From Euprymna scolopes (lineage: Eukaryota > Mollusca > Cephalopoda > Sepiida > Sepiolidae), in NCBI GenBank assembly GCA_024364805.1, contig CM044502.1:10868451-10895929 (forward strand): a DNA stretch of 27,479 nt, in the 5' to 3' direction. Position 1 is the stretch's first letter. The number at the start of each line of letters is the position of its first letter. A program made the translations under genes and the position numbers. Below the pieces are notes generated by a model. The model was not told the DNA's origin. It saw nothing but the letters and a program-made list of their open reading frames with translations, and did no database searches. Positions 1-11,414 of the stretch are shown piece after piece.

Positions 1-1612
1 TATATAGCCAGTAATCTATTGAGCTCACCTAAACACGACAAGCTTATTCTATAATGGAGTTGCAAAGGGTCGGTGCAGTGCATTTTAATAAGTGAGATGT
101 GGTCAACACTTGGAGTGTATCAGTTTCTATATCATTTGTCCCACTAGCTAACTTAAGTAGAACCCCGGGATTCGGTAGCCCTAGGATACGTTTTTTTTTC
201 AGGTTACGATGTCCAATACGATGTTTTTTCCGGCCCCTCGTTGGGGTATTTGCCCACCTTACGGTGTTATTTATAATGGTGTTTTATTGTATACATGTGT
301 GCTGTGCTGTGCTGTATTTTGTTACTAAATTTAACCTTTTTTATGGGGTTATACTGCATATATAAATAAAAGAGTAAATGTTTGCGCGTATCTCTGTATA
401 TTATATTAAACCAATATTTAACCAATAACCTCTTAAACTACTAGTCACATAACACTGAAATTAACTGGAAATAACAATCATACACTCAGAAGTAAAATAT
501 TTGGTCGATACTAAAATAACAAGTACAGCCATATATCGGCAAGTTGAAATGCAAAGTGTTCATTTCAACTTTCCGACATATTTTATCTTATTTCTATTCA
601 TTCCCAAATTAAATTTATTTCGTCAAGTCCTTTCTTACCTCACTTACTAGATCTGAAAAAGAAACGGCTGAAACGCTCAGCGTGTTGGCTTCGATTCAAA
701 CTGATGAAACCCAAGTCATTTTTTTTAACTTTTGAAATCACAATTATTGATTCGGTTCATTATAACAATCAATAGATAAGTGTCTCTCTAATAAAAGACA
801 CAGAGTCAGCATGAATGAAAATATATACGAGCGTATTTTACAAACCGGCATAGACGGGCGCCTCACACTAGTCAGGTAATTATGAATAAGAATCGACAAC
901 ACGATAAAGCTGTTTTTTAATGTCTAAACTTCTATTTGATAATTTTACCTAATTTATCGTATTTCCTATGTGTTTTTAATACGTGAGATTTTATTTGCAG
1001 CTGCAATTTTAACATTTTTTAAACCTTTTGAAATCACTATATATAAGGTACCATATATTATTCAATTAAAGATGAACTCGAAAATTAAATAACATAATGC
1101 GCAAATGCGGTCGACAGCCGTAAGTTTAGTAAATGAATGACTATACGAAATACTAAAAATCTTATTTGCTATTAATGTGTGACGAAACCTTAGTGGTATC
1201 AGCACCAATTCAACAGAAGTAACAATTTTGCGGATTGCTTGATTTGTTTTACCATTTGAACTAAAATCATATCTACATTCGTCAAAGGTTAAAAAAAATA
1301 AGTTCCAACTTTGAGCCAGGGCAGTTTACGATCTGATTGACCGTTTTCGTGAAGCTAATATCAGTCGAAGCCACTTTGGAAGCTAATTCAAAGAAGTTCA
1401 AATCGAGCAATATAACACTGAAAGATAAAGTGACAAATAATTCGTCAACTTTCGCTGATGAGACACATTTGTGGCCGTGTAAATGGAAAGATGACAAAAA
1501 GTTGAACTTGATAGTGTTCACTAAGATTTTCAATCTATAGCGTTGGACCATCTTTTGTCTTTACGCGATAGGAAAAGTTGGGATATTTGTGAGACGTGTC
1601 CCGCACGAAATA
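1..1612. other. AT-rich DNA, no gene recognised
   Basis: No recognisable protein, RNA gene or repeat pair was found. Short open frames occur on both strands between 1282 and 1551 (89 codons on minus, 67 on plus, overlapping). Two overlapping opposite frames without recognisable domains are most likely chance. A short CTG-rich run lies near 300-315. Confidence 0.5.
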
Positions 1613-2530
1613 CAGGGTGGAACGATAAATTTGTCGGGCTAAAAAAAAAAAAAACAATACCACACCTTTATTTTAAAACTTTTATGGAAAAAATCAATTT
1701 AGGTAATGTGATTATGTCGTAGATCTGACATATCTAAATGTAGCCGCCTTTAGTCTCAATCACCACCTCGGTGCGGCTCCGGATCTAGTAGCATGCCTTT
1801 TCCACAAACGCCGGGGAGTGGGGGAGCTCGGCGAATATGTGACGGATGGCGTCGATCAGGCTGGCTTTGCTGTTGTGAAAGGTCATGTTGCTAACATGCT
1901 CGACATAAAACCAAGCGAGCTAGTCAAGCGGATTCAGATCAGGAGAAGATGTTGGGTAGTGAGAGAAAGGTACTAAGTCGTATCACTCCTTCTGAATCCA
2001 TGCCTAGGTCTCCTTAGACTTCTGGACCGGCGCCTAGTCCTGCTGTCATATCCAGGATCTACTAAAGCCCACCTGATTGCATCATGGGAAAAACACACTC
2101 TTCGGCACATTCAGATACATATTGCTGTTGACTTTCAAACTGACTTCGAAGATGTGCTGTGGCATGATATGACCCTCAACATAAACCGGACCAAATGCCA
2201 TAACCTTGGCCGGAAACTTTGTATTCATCACACTGAGCACGTCCCTGTTATTCATGGCAATCTAGTGATGCATTTCGAGGGTGCTGGAAATGGTTCTGTT
2301 ATCATAACTAGGATCGGTAGAGAGAATGGTTTTATGGGGGCGCATCTCCGATCTAACTAGTTGCACATTGTAATCACTTTCAAACATGATAGAAGGCTCC
2401 TATCGCTGTTTGGGATTTGTACACAACTGGCCAACTAGTAGATGACCTGCAACAAAAAAAAGGGTTTTCATCAAACTGAAATGGAATAATTTCCTCTTTT
2501 CTAACGCGACAATTTTATCGTTCAATCCTT
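1613..2530 (-). mobile_element. mariner (maT-like) DNA transposon, decayed copy 1
   Basis: The ends form terminal inverted repeats. The left end reads CAGGGTGGAACGATAAATTT and the right end, reverse-complemented, reads AAGGATTGAACGATAAAATT. Both ends are flanked by TA (1611-1612 and 2531-2532), the target duplication of the Tc1/mariner superfamily. The element is 918 bp, against about 1.3 kb for typical complete maT elements, so internal sequence is missing. Transposase homology is on the minus strand. A second copy with the same end motif lies at 13194-14069. Identification as mariner is strong; the subfamily is less certain. Confidence 0.88.
1740..2400 (-). pseudogene. mariner transposase remnant (copy 1)
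   Basis: Minus-strand translation shows stretches of a maT/mariner DDE transposase. Around 2160-2225 it reads TKFPAKVMAFGPVYVEGH, matching the middle of the catalytic domain. Around 1920-1946 it reads SPDLNPLD, which holds the third catalytic aspartate. The tail at 1740-1830 ends in VVIETKGGYI, the usual C-terminus of this family, close to the left TIR. In-frame stops (for example just after SPDLNPLD and after VEKACY) and frame changes in the middle break the gene. The N-terminal DNA-binding part is not recognisable. It cannot encode active transposase. Confidence 0.85.
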
Positions 2531-2793
2531 TATTCGATAGTAAAAAGCCTAATATCTGCATAATTTTGCTTATTTAATAAACTTTGTAAGAAAAGCTGGA
2601 AACGTTACGCAGTAATCCAATATAATGTTAAGTCACATAAAATATGTGTATTTTATCTGTTAACTGTGCATGTATTTCCTAATCTAATTCATTTTTATCT
2701 TTCCGAATCTTCTGTTAATCTGTTTGGTTGTTTTATTTTACTCCTAGGGGCCTTCATCTGGGCGTATAATTATTCTCTATAAAACTTTACATA

Positions 2794-3145
2794 TGTAAAC
2801 GAGCGCGGGCATGTATATAACAACGTTAGCAGATGCATGCAAATGACTGAGCCATGTGCGAAGAAGAAGGACAGACAAATAATGTAAAAGACAGAAATAG
2901 ATGTGTTACACACATAACCCAAGAGCGACAGGAAAAGACGCTCTCTAAACATAGCCGAACAAAGACAGAGTACCACTTGTTCGACACGGTGTTAAGTAAA
3001 TATGCGTACGAGAAGATTTTTGAACAAGAAACGAAACGTTATTGTCGAAAGTACCTGTAAATAAATGTCTGTTGTTTCGCTGAAAAAAATAATGCGTCGA
3101 ATTCTTTCATTGATTTTGAATCCTTGCGACTGTAGTCAGACAACG
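2794..3145 (+). mobile_element. possible solo LTR of a Ty3/Gypsy-like (Mag-type) element
   Basis: The stretch starts with TG, has a TATA-like ATGTATATAA at 2811-2820, an AATAAA signal near 3060, and is followed at about 3146 by TATGGTCCCGGGTGTTGAC, which resembles the primer-binding region after Mag-like LTRs. No second copy is in the window, so it would be a solo LTR or the remnant of a mostly lost element. It is a fossil. A chance resemblance is possible, and the boundaries are approximate. A 68-codon plus-strand open frame inside it has no known match. Confidence 0.33.
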
Positions 3146-3165
3146 TATGGTCCCGGGTGTTGACA

Positions 3166-4527
3166 AGTAATGATTATGTTACCCATATATATACTTAGTT
3201 TATTATTATTTTCATTTATATCTCAAAATATGACTTAATAAAGAAGTTGACAACATAATTCACATCTCTCCAATTGCTCACTATGTTATAGTATGTCTTT
3301 CTTGTGGTTTCTTGCCCTTACTGGATTTAAATACAAAAATTAATTTAATCTAGTAGATTATCCAGATTGTTGTAAGTTTTGCGTCTTCATTATTCCAACA
3401 TGCATAAGGATAATATAAACAATGTATAGGAAGTTTCATGTATATCTTGTAAACGGTAATAATTGAATTGATCAGAACACTAGAACATATTTATATTATT
3501 TTTATTATTCGAACTACTATTCTTCTATTATTTGTTTTATTCGTGGCTTTTTTGATGATGTAAACTGCCAGTTGTCAGGATACTTTTATTGGAACATGGG
3601 AACTTTATGTCAAACTTGGGAACCTATACAGAATTAGGGACATGTTGTATAATGGTTAAACGTTTTCATTATTAATGTAAAAATTGTCGCATAGAACTGA
3701 TTCATAATTAATACCTGGAGTACAGGGTCGCCTGCTTATGTAATTGGCAATCTTATGCTCCATATTGTAAAGTAGGTGAAAGAAGCAAAGGTCGCGTAAT
3801 GAAGACACGAATAACACCGAGATATGATAACAAATAAATGTAGATTTATTTACATTTAATTACAAACTAAAGGTTGTAATAGTTTGCGGCGAAAGATGAA
3901 TGAGTAACCTTACTTGCGTTTACTTGCGGTTAGGCTTGAGTATTTTTTAGAGTACGAACGCGGCCTGGCTGTCGCCAGAACATCTGCATTTTCTTGAGGT
4001 CCAGTGAAAAGAGGAGGAAAGATACAAAACGTGATTAAACGTAGTTGTATCCCCCCTTGTGCCAAGAATTGGAAGATTAGAATATTTGCTCCGGTAGGTT
4101 ATCGGAATTCGGACGAGGGAATAATAAGAATCCTGCTACTCCTTCTAAATATGATGTGTTTTTGAGAGCGACTATCATCGAAAGTATTATAAAGATTTAT
4201 GATAACTAAATAAACTGATATCTGAAAAAAACGTACAACAGGTATTGCTAGGTAGTGTGATTATATCGAATGTTGTTGTAGCGGCTGTGCTTTTATTCCT
4301 ATAATGCTTTTTCTAGACAGGGGGAACAGTTTACAATTTTATTATTCATATAGACAAAAAAGAGTGCTAAAGTTTAATGTAGAAACATTAAACTATCGTA
4401 AGGTCTTAAAACATTATATTATCAGAAACATGTTTAAATAATGAAAATAAAAATTGTCTCAAAGTAATAAGAACTCAATGAAACAAGTGGTATTAAAAAA
4501 GAGGGACAAATAAGAACTATCTTATTA
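3166..4527. other. AT-rich DNA, nothing recognised
   Basis: No open frame of note, no repeat pair and no RNA gene could be recognised here. Base composition is like the rest of the background. Confidence 0.5.
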
Positions 4528-4710
4528 CTATGGCTATGACAACATAATATTCTTTTCATTGTTTGGAGTCTCGAGTACATCTACGACACTGTTAGAAACT
4601 CTTAATCAACCGAGAATCACATAATTCTATATAAAAGCATATACGATATTAACGGATAAACATGCGAGAGTCCAAATAATGAAAGTAATATGTTGTTGTC
4701 CTAGCCCTAC
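4528..4710. mobile_element. MITE family A, copy 1 (183 bp)
   Basis: The two ends are inverted repeats of about 47 bp. The left arm begins CTATGGCTATGACAACA. The right arm (4664-4710), reverse-complemented, begins GTAGGGCTAGGACAACA. The arms stay alignable through a GAGTCTCGAG / GACTCTCGCA stretch. It has no coding capacity. The core holds a TATA-like TCTATATAAAAGCATATA that is also found in the second copy at 6625-6797. Flanks are TTA on the left and TAA on the right, so the target duplication is not clear and the superfamily is not assigned. Confidence 0.82.
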
Positions 4711-4714
4711 TAAT

Positions 4715-4900
4715 TACCGTATATTTTGGCATATAATTAATTTATGATATATCAGTTGTATAAGACGACTTCTAAATTGCGAAAGCATGTTTGTTTAGCC
4801 TAGGTAAAAGACTGCAACACCTGGTATCTTATGAAATATTGGTCTTTAATCATGATTTTTTTAATTTTAAGGGTTGCCTTATACGCCGGAATATACGGTA
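4715..4900. mobile_element. MITE family B (186 bp)
   Basis: The left end reads TACCGTATATTTTGGCATAT. The right end, reverse-complemented, reads TACCGTATATTCCGGCGTAT, giving terminal inverted repeats of about 22 bp with few mismatches. There is no coding capacity. It lies only 4 bp from MITE family A copy 1. The superfamily is not assigned, since the flanking target duplication is not clear. Confidence 0.75.
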
Positions 4901-4904
4901 TCTA

Positions 4905-6624
4905 AATAAACTGAATTCTGTCTGTGTGAATTTAAAAAAAAAAGTTTTTTATGCTCGTATTAGTATATGATTTTACAAGGCATACACACGCCATTTTTAT
5001 TTGGAAATCTCAGAATCAACAAAAAATAAAATAATAAATAAACGAATAGTTGAATTAAGAGATAAAGAAGTGAATTATGTTTTTGGCAATAGTTTTTCAA
5101 TTATTTTCTGAACAATGAAAAGAATATCTGACTACCATATGAAATGTACACAAAAAATCGTTCATGAATATTCAAATTAATATATTTTTAAAAAATTATG
5201 CAGAGTCTCGACTGGTTTTTAAAGATTACAGGGTCGATTTTCACAGTCTAGTCTATTGCACATTAGAGGAAGAGTACTAAGACCTATTGAATTGAACATT
5301 AGAAATAGTAAATTAGACTGAATAAATACTAGAGTAAAATAAATTGAACTCTGTTAATAATACAGTTTCCCCGCTTTAAATAGATAGATATCATATCTCT
5401 ATTAATATCTGAAATGAAGAGATTTCTCAACATTGATCAAAGCTAATTGCTTTCAAGACGTTCCTGGCAGGAAAGCCAGGCGGCACACTTCGCTCCGATT
5501 AGTTTTGCTTTGATACAAAAAAGACGAACAAACACGCGGAACAAACGAGGGAATTTTATAAAAGGTGATCAAATAAATGTAGAGACGACGTGCGTTCGAA
5601 AATCGTAGATATTACAATCTAGCAAGTCTATAAAAATATCTAAAAATAGTAACGCGGACGAGAGCCCCCTTCCCCGAAAAAAAGCATACAAAAACGCGCG
5701 CAAACGTTTTTCCTTATATATATATACATAGATTATTTTGATACGAAATCTACACAAAAAACTCATCAGGTACCTTCAGTCTGGAGAGACAATAGATAAC
5801 CCCTGAGCGCATGGCTGTGTATGTAATCGCCAAGTAAGATGTGCGTGATTTTCAATTTAATTTTAATTGCAGGGAGAAATCCAAGACTACTAGAAACTAT
5901 GTGTAGATAATCGGGGAGCATCTACAGTTCTTAATATCTGTATATGGTCAATAATTTTAGAACCGATCAGTTAAAACGTGGCGTAACTTGGGAAGCTGAA
6001 TAATTGTATTTATTGGAAACAGGATCGTTTATCCTTTTTTATTTTGTCTGTTACACAACAGAACAAATTCTAATAATATATTATTAAGTAGTTTTTATTA
6101 AAATCATGTTTTGTAATTGCAAGACTTTGGATAATAATGTGAATGTTAATTCAACATTTTTAAACAAGGTGAATATATTCGCTCAATCAGAGCTAACATC
6201 TCGCAACGTCTATATTCACTCGAGAACATATTATTGGGTTAGAAAACCGATTTGATCGTTTTTTAGAAGGAATAACATAAGCACGAGCATTAGAAACATA
6301 AGCGAATTTATGCACTTCTTTTTCCGCGCGAGATTCTTTACATCTTGAAAATTGCTGCGATTTGTTCCGTTGTCAAACAGAAATCCTGTTTAACTTGGTC
6401 ACTGTTGATTATCTATAGTCTGAAATGAGTAACCACTTTCTGCCAAACCGGTTCTATATCTTTCCACATAAATAAAACATATATTTGCAAATGTTTCGGT
6501 TGCTCTTTGCCCTTTTTCTAATAGAAAAGCACAACTATATGTCATTGCTATCCGTATGTTTTTCAGTTTAAAAGCCTGAAATATAAGCAAAAGTGTAAGA
6601 ACTCTTACACTCGAAATATTATAA
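4905..6624. other. AT-rich DNA, no gene recognised
   Basis: Only short open frames without recognisable domains occur, among them a 65-codon minus frame at 5569-5766 and a 95-codon minus frame at 6399-6686 that runs into the neighbouring MITE. A short palindrome, AGTGTAAGA-AC-TCTTACACT, lies at 6592-6611 just before that MITE. Confidence 0.5.
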
Positions 6625-6797
6625 CTAGGGCTACGACAAGCGCATATTCTTTTCCTTGTTGTGACTCTCGAGTATCTTTCCGACACAGTTAATCAACTGA
6701 GAACCACGTCACTCTACATAAAAGCATATAAGATATAAACGGATACACACTCGAGAGCAAGAACAATGAAAATAATATGCTGTTTCCCTAGCTCTAC
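6625..6797. mobile_element. MITE family A, copy 2 (173 bp)
   Basis: This is the second copy of the element at 4528-4710 and aligns over its whole length, including the internal CATAAAAGCATATA segment. The left end starts CTAGGGCTACGACAAG. The right end, reverse-complemented, starts GTAGAGCTAGGGAAACAG. The arms are again about 45-50 bp. As in copy 1, the outermost base is C on the left and G in the reverse-complemented right end, which helps fix the borders. Flanks are TAA and TTA. Confidence 0.82.
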
Positions 6798-7403
6798 TTA
6801 AAACACACTGAAATCAACCTATTCGCTACACCAAATACAGCATTTCAAGAAGATGAATGTAAAACGGCCTTTAGTTGATCAAGCAGATAATATTCATGAA
6901 ACGAAATAACTTTTTGACCAAGCTTCTATTTTGAAAGCAAATACTTTTAACAACGCGGCAACAATTTTTATTCTATTCATTTGGGTGAAACTTTTTTCTG
7001 TGTTCGAAAGTTGTTTTTTTTTTTTTTTCGCGTCTATAATCTCAACAAGTCTAGATGTGTGCGGAAAATCGCCGGAGGCTTAACACAATAATACGTAATA
7101 TAAACAGTTGTTACAGTTTCACTCAAGCAATATATAATTACTCAATCGATTTCTACAATATTTTGTCAACGATGTGAAAAAATAAAAACCCCTGCAGCTA
7201 GTCTTACGTGTAGTTGACAATAAGACTTTAAATCGTTCCCCTTTCTACGTAATATTATAACATCGATAACGTGGAGTAGAAAACATCACTATGCAGGAAA
7301 TGGGTATATGTCGATGTTAAGAGAAATACACAAATTATACTCATTATATTCGCAAATAAAATAATGTTTTCTCGCATATAATATGTTTTACTAGTAAAAA
7401 ATG
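6798..7403. other. AT-rich DNA, nothing recognised
   Basis: A run of about 16 T lies at 7014-7029. No gene, RNA or repeat pair was recognised. Confidence 0.45.
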
Positions 7404-7470
7404 CCGGATTGGACTTACATTCGTATTGTTCGATCGGTAGTTAAGTTCTATAAACCACACTGATGATTGT
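7404..7470 (+). promoter_or_regulatory. repeated TATA module, copy 1
   Basis: GGATTGGA is followed after about 40 bp by TTCTATAAACCACACTGATG. The same arrangement recurs at 13081-13140 and 14221-14300. It could be a copied core promoter or a short dispersed repeat. No transcript start can be shown from sequence. Confidence 0.25.
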
Positions 7471-7530
7471 CTATGAAGGTGAAACATATATCGTTCATGT
7501 AGATAACACGGAGTGTTTAAAAAAGAATAT

Positions 7531-7763
7531 TTTTTTACACGGTGGTCACCACTTATCAAGGCCCGGAAGCCACTCAGGGATAAGGGTTATTGCAAGTACA
7601 GTACGTTAGTGTGGAGATTTAATGAAGTGTTTACTTAAGGGGGCGGTTCATTAGGAATTTGTATAGATCGGACTTGAAGACATCAAGGTTGTAGTCAGGT
7701 GGGAAGCAGGCAGAGGAACAGAGTTCCACAGGCGTGCAGTTCTAAGAAAGAAGCTTTGTTCAT
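7531..7763 (-). mobile_element. 5'-truncated LINE, 3' end only (type A tail)
   Basis: On the minus strand this holds the last codons of a LINE reverse-transcriptase ORF, its stop and its 3'UTR, ending in an A-rich tail (plus-strand T run at 7531-7536). It is collinear with the copy at 26018-27052 through the block GGTGGTCACCACTTATCAAG and on to the segment matching AAGCTTTGTTCAT. Homology stops at about 7763, the 5' truncation point usual for target-primed reverse transcription. Close similarity to the 26 kb copy indicates the same subfamily. Confidence 0.85.
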
Positions 7764-8195
7764 CGGTGCTAGTGCTATTGAACCGCGCTATTTAAAAAAA
7801 AAATCAAGTTTAATTAAAGTTTTATGATATAATTTTTTATTAGATTCTAAGATTAAAGTACAATATAGCTACAAAAAAGTTATCCTTCCCATTTTTAGAA
7901 TGGCTTTCTAAATATTCACGTTATTATTTAAGCGATGATAAATAAGTGCACTAGTACCTAAAAATCATCACGCGATGTATTAAGAATAAAAACAGAATTT
8001 CAAACCGTTAGCATGGTCACACGAGTTGTATATGCATTTGAGTTTCATTTTTGATGAGTATATTTATAGTTTCGTGTGTAACCATTATTTAACAAACGTC
8101 ATACAGCGGCAGGAGAAATGTCAAGCTGAAGACGTGCTTGGCTTACTAATTTACATGCGCTCCTCTCAAATATACTATGGGTCCTGGATATGACC
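7764..8195. other. AT-rich DNA between LINE copies
   Basis: It begins with a run of A at 7795-7804. No gene or repeat could be recognised. Confidence 0.45.
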
Positions 8196-8361
8196 TTTTT
8201 TTTTACATGGGTGTCACCACTTATCAAGGCCCAGAGGCCACTCAAGGATAGGGTTAATAGGTATACATTAGTCATTGTGATTTTAGCATATTAAACAGTG
8301 GGAATTTTGTAACTTGGATTACTTAGGGGGACGATTCAATTAGAACTTGTTCACATTGGAC
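8196..8361 (-). mobile_element. 5'-truncated LINE, 3'UTR (type C tail)
   Basis: The minus-strand A tail is the T run at 8196-8204, followed by ACATGGGTGTCACCACTTAT and the shared block ending in GGCCACTCAAGGATAGGG. The sequence after that (8252-8330) differs from both other 3'UTR types. The last coding residues (K-S-N-V-N-K-F then stop) are readable at about 8340-8361. It ends exactly where the A tail of the large LINE begins. Confidence 0.82.
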
Positions 8362-8495
8362 TTTTTCTTTTTTTTCATAGGTATCACCACATTATCAAGG
8401 CCAAGAGGCCGCTCAAGGTAAGGGTTAAAGAGTGTACAGTAGAAATTGGACAATATAATAATCATTAGTAATGAAAATTTGTAAAATTTGATAAC

Positions 8496-10222
8496 TTATA
8501 TGGAACGGCTCATCAAAAACTTATTTACGTTAGACTTGAAGACAACCATATTGTAGTCAGCCGGAAAGCAGGAAAACGGAAGACAATTCCACAGGCGTGC
8601 AGTTCTAATAAAAAGCTTTGTTCCTGGAATCTACGTTTAGGTTTAGGCACAGATAAAGAGTGGGGGGAATTATTGATAGTGTTTACAGCTAGACGAGTGT
8701 TTCTTGTGAATGTTTTGCGAGGGGGGGACCATAGATTGAAGCTCAGTCGAACACTTTCCATGAAAATAACGATACATCAGAGACAAACTCGCAACATCTC
8801 TTCTGTGAGATAGAGGTTGCAAGGAAGAGAAAAGGACATCTCCTACGAGGCTACGAAGTCTATTTTGAACTCTATCAAGGCAGGACAAGTCCTTTCTAGC
8901 AGCTCCTGCCCAGATGTGGCAACAGTATTCCCTCCCTGGACGTACCTGGCTCTTATATAAATAGAGAATTGCATCCGCAGTGAGATATCTACTGGATCGA
9001 TAGAAAGATCCCACCATTTTTCCAGCGGCCTTGGCAACAGATTTGATGTACGTGTTCGATTTAAGATCAGGAGTAATGGTCAAGCCCAGAAGCTTGTCAA
9101 AGCTTGAGGCCTCCTGAAGACATGAGCCATTCATTTCAATTGATGCCAGATGGGGAGCAGAATGTTGATGATGTAAAGAGAGAAGCTTGGTTTTAGATGA
9201 ATTAAAAGTAACCAGCCACTCCTTTCCCCATTGTACTACATGCTCAAGATCAGAGGAGAGAGAATTGGAGAGAACTTGGTCGTTTACTGTCTTAGATGTG
9301 CTACCATAAATGGTAGTGTCGTCAGCATAAATGTCTACAAAAGATGTAAGGATGTGATTTGGAAGATCATTAATGTAGATCAGGAAAAGAGTTGGGCCCA
9401 GGATGGACCCCTGAGGGACACCGGCATTAATACTGTGGGCTTCTGATTTTTGCCCCTCAACTACTACTCTTATGAACCTATCAGAAAGAAATGATTTAAT
9501 AATTGAGAAGACATTTCCAGCTATACCATAGCTAGAGATGTTATGAAGTAAACCTTTATGCCATACCCTATCAAAGGCTTTAGATATGTCAAGAGCAATT
9601 GCCCTAGAAAGGTTGCCTCCGTCGAGAGATTTGCTAATCCTATGAGATATAACTGTAAGCACATCTGCTGTAGATCTAGCAGAACGGAAACCATATTGAG
9701 TGTCACTAAGAAGGTTATTTTTGTTGAGATGGTTTATTACTTCTGTATTTAACACAGATTCCAGCAACGTACTCATGACGCCCAGGAGACTTATTGGCCT
9801 GTACTGAGAGGGAGATGAGCGATCACCTGAATTCTTAAATACAGGGCATACTGATGAAATTTTCCAGGGAGATGGGAAACTATTCTCCTTAAGACAACGT
9901 TTAAATAGTTTTGTAAGTATGGGCGCTAGTTCAGGTCGAAGTTTTTGAGTACTATAATTGGCATACCGTCCGGGCCAGTTGCTTTACTGGAATCAAGGTT
10001 TTTGATTAGCTTGGCAACATCACGTACAGATATACGTATATCACATAGTGTGTTTTTTAGATACAGGAGGAAATATTGGGGGTTGGCGGCCTTGATCGCA
10101 AAGGGAGAATTAGCTGCAAAGTTCTTGACAAAGAGTTTGGCTTTGTCTGATGCTGACGAGATTACCTCAGGTCCATTGATGATAGTTGGGATGGAGCACA
10201 CGCTTCTGTTCAGAATTCTGTT
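8496..10222 (-). pseudogene. LINE reverse transcriptase region
   Basis: The long frame 8670-9776 has RT blocks in order: QYGFR (residues 27-31), LDISKAFDRVWH (62-73, first catalytic Asp), GVPQGSILGPTLF (119-131) and IYADDTTIYG (149-158, catalytic Asp pair). Upstream, 9926-10201 gives an RT N-terminal stretch with SSKATGPDGMP in a different frame. A frame shift near 9935 separates it from the frame beginning PELAPILTKLF. Downstream, a G run at 8721-8727 shifts frame into 8525-8761, and the C-terminal segment ARLWNCLPFSCFPADYN is readable in a further frame before the stop at 8496-8498. In active relatives EN and RT form one polyprotein that copies its own RNA at a nicked target. Confidence 0.9.
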
Positions 10223-10224
10223 TG

Positions 10225-11385
10225 CTATTTGCCAAAACTGGTGGGAACCAAGCTGTTAGGTTTTTGCTGAAACCTTTTCGAGGGTATGAAACGATCAATA
10301 CCTACAATTAACCATTCCGTCAGGTCTAATACTATAGAGGACACATCCTTTTTAAATATGGAATGCAGAGGTAGATCAGTTATAAATGTACGGAAGCTAT
10401 CCCAGTCAGCCTTAGTGTATCGATATACTGTACGATGGAGAGGTACGTCTGGGGACTTATTACATTTCATTTTTATCTTAATTGATACAACAGAGTGGTC
10501 GGAAGATCCGAGAGGCGACAGAACAGAAACTGAACATAGTTCAGGGCAAGTTGTGAGAAAAAGGTCTAGTAGCCTCGCATACTGGCCGTCATTGTCGGGC
10601 ACACGGGTGGGTTCCTGAACAATCTGAGTGAGGTCATAGGCAATGGAGAAATCATGACAGAACCTCCCCTCATCATCGGTCTTGTTTGAGTGGGTCAACC
10701 ATTTGACGTTGTGAACATTGAAGTCTCCACATACGTGAATGTTAGCTGAAGGATAAGCAGATAGGACTTGCTCAATTTTCTCAGATATGCTTTTAAAGAT
10801 AGTAACTCCGCTGTTGTGGGGGCGATAGAGAGTTAATAAAAATGCCGTAGTGTTAGCTAAAGCAACCCGGAAGCACATATAGGGAAAGTTAGGATCTTCC
10901 CTGGAGACGTCCCTACCACATGGAAAGCCATCTTTAATATAGGCACATATTCCATGCCCATGGCGATCTTGGGGGTCAGATTTAGAAGTCAAGTTAGAGT
11001 ATCCTTTAATTGCAAACTCTTCTAGGGAAATAGCCTGTCCAATGCCAGTTTCACTTAAAAATAAAAGGTCTGGTTTAGTCTCCTGTAATTGGGTTTCAAC
11101 CTCTGGAAGGTTAGAACGAAGAACCCTGATTTTGGAGAAAGAGGCATGGTAGTAGGGGTCTACGTTGGAAGTTGGAGAACCGGGTTTAATCGTATATTTT
11201 TTCTTGAAACTTGTCATGATGAAATTTTGAAATTTGTGGACTAGGTCGTCAGATTTACGTAGAGCAGGACAGAGAGGGGAAATTAAGAGAGAAAAAGAAA
11301 CGAAGAATTTTTTATTTTTATTTGTAGCTAATGATAAGGTAAAGCCGTAACCATTACCCACTAGTATGGCATCGAGAGGCCCCAC
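10225..11385 (-). pseudogene. LINE APE-type endonuclease domain
   Basis: Open over 386 codons on the minus strand. Endonuclease/exonuclease/phosphatase motifs appear in order: LLFLSETGIG (residues 108-117), HVCGDFNVHN (217-226), LLDLFLT (272-278) and GSSDHSVVSI (293-302). These correspond to the catalytic Glu, the Asp-Asn pair and the terminal Asp-His of AP endonuclease-like nickases. The likely original start is the Met at residue 57 (MTSFKKK), followed by YYHASFSKIRVLRSNLPEVE, where homology to such ORFs begins; the first 56 residues may be leader read-through. The frame ends at 10225, while an RT-side frame QLGSHQFWQIANR starts in the overlap. The linker normally found between EN and RT is missing, so a deletion with a frame change is likely here. 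Confidence 0.88.
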
Positions 11386-11414
11386 CAGAAGCTACTGCAT
11401 GGTCCAGATTCCAT

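Noticed and set aside
1282-1551. Overlapping open frames on both strands; one frame nearby reads VYDLIDRFREANISRS, vaguely like a mariner helix-turn-helix
   Set aside because: The match is about 16 residues with stops on both sides, no TIR lies around it, and the opposite strand is equally open. Not enough for a call.
4561-4580. TCTCGAGTA as a regulatory site
   Set aside because: It is part of the MITE inverted repeat and is explained by that.
9231-10618. Plus-strand open frames of 64-110 codons
   Set aside because: They are antisense to the LINE EN and RT coding region.
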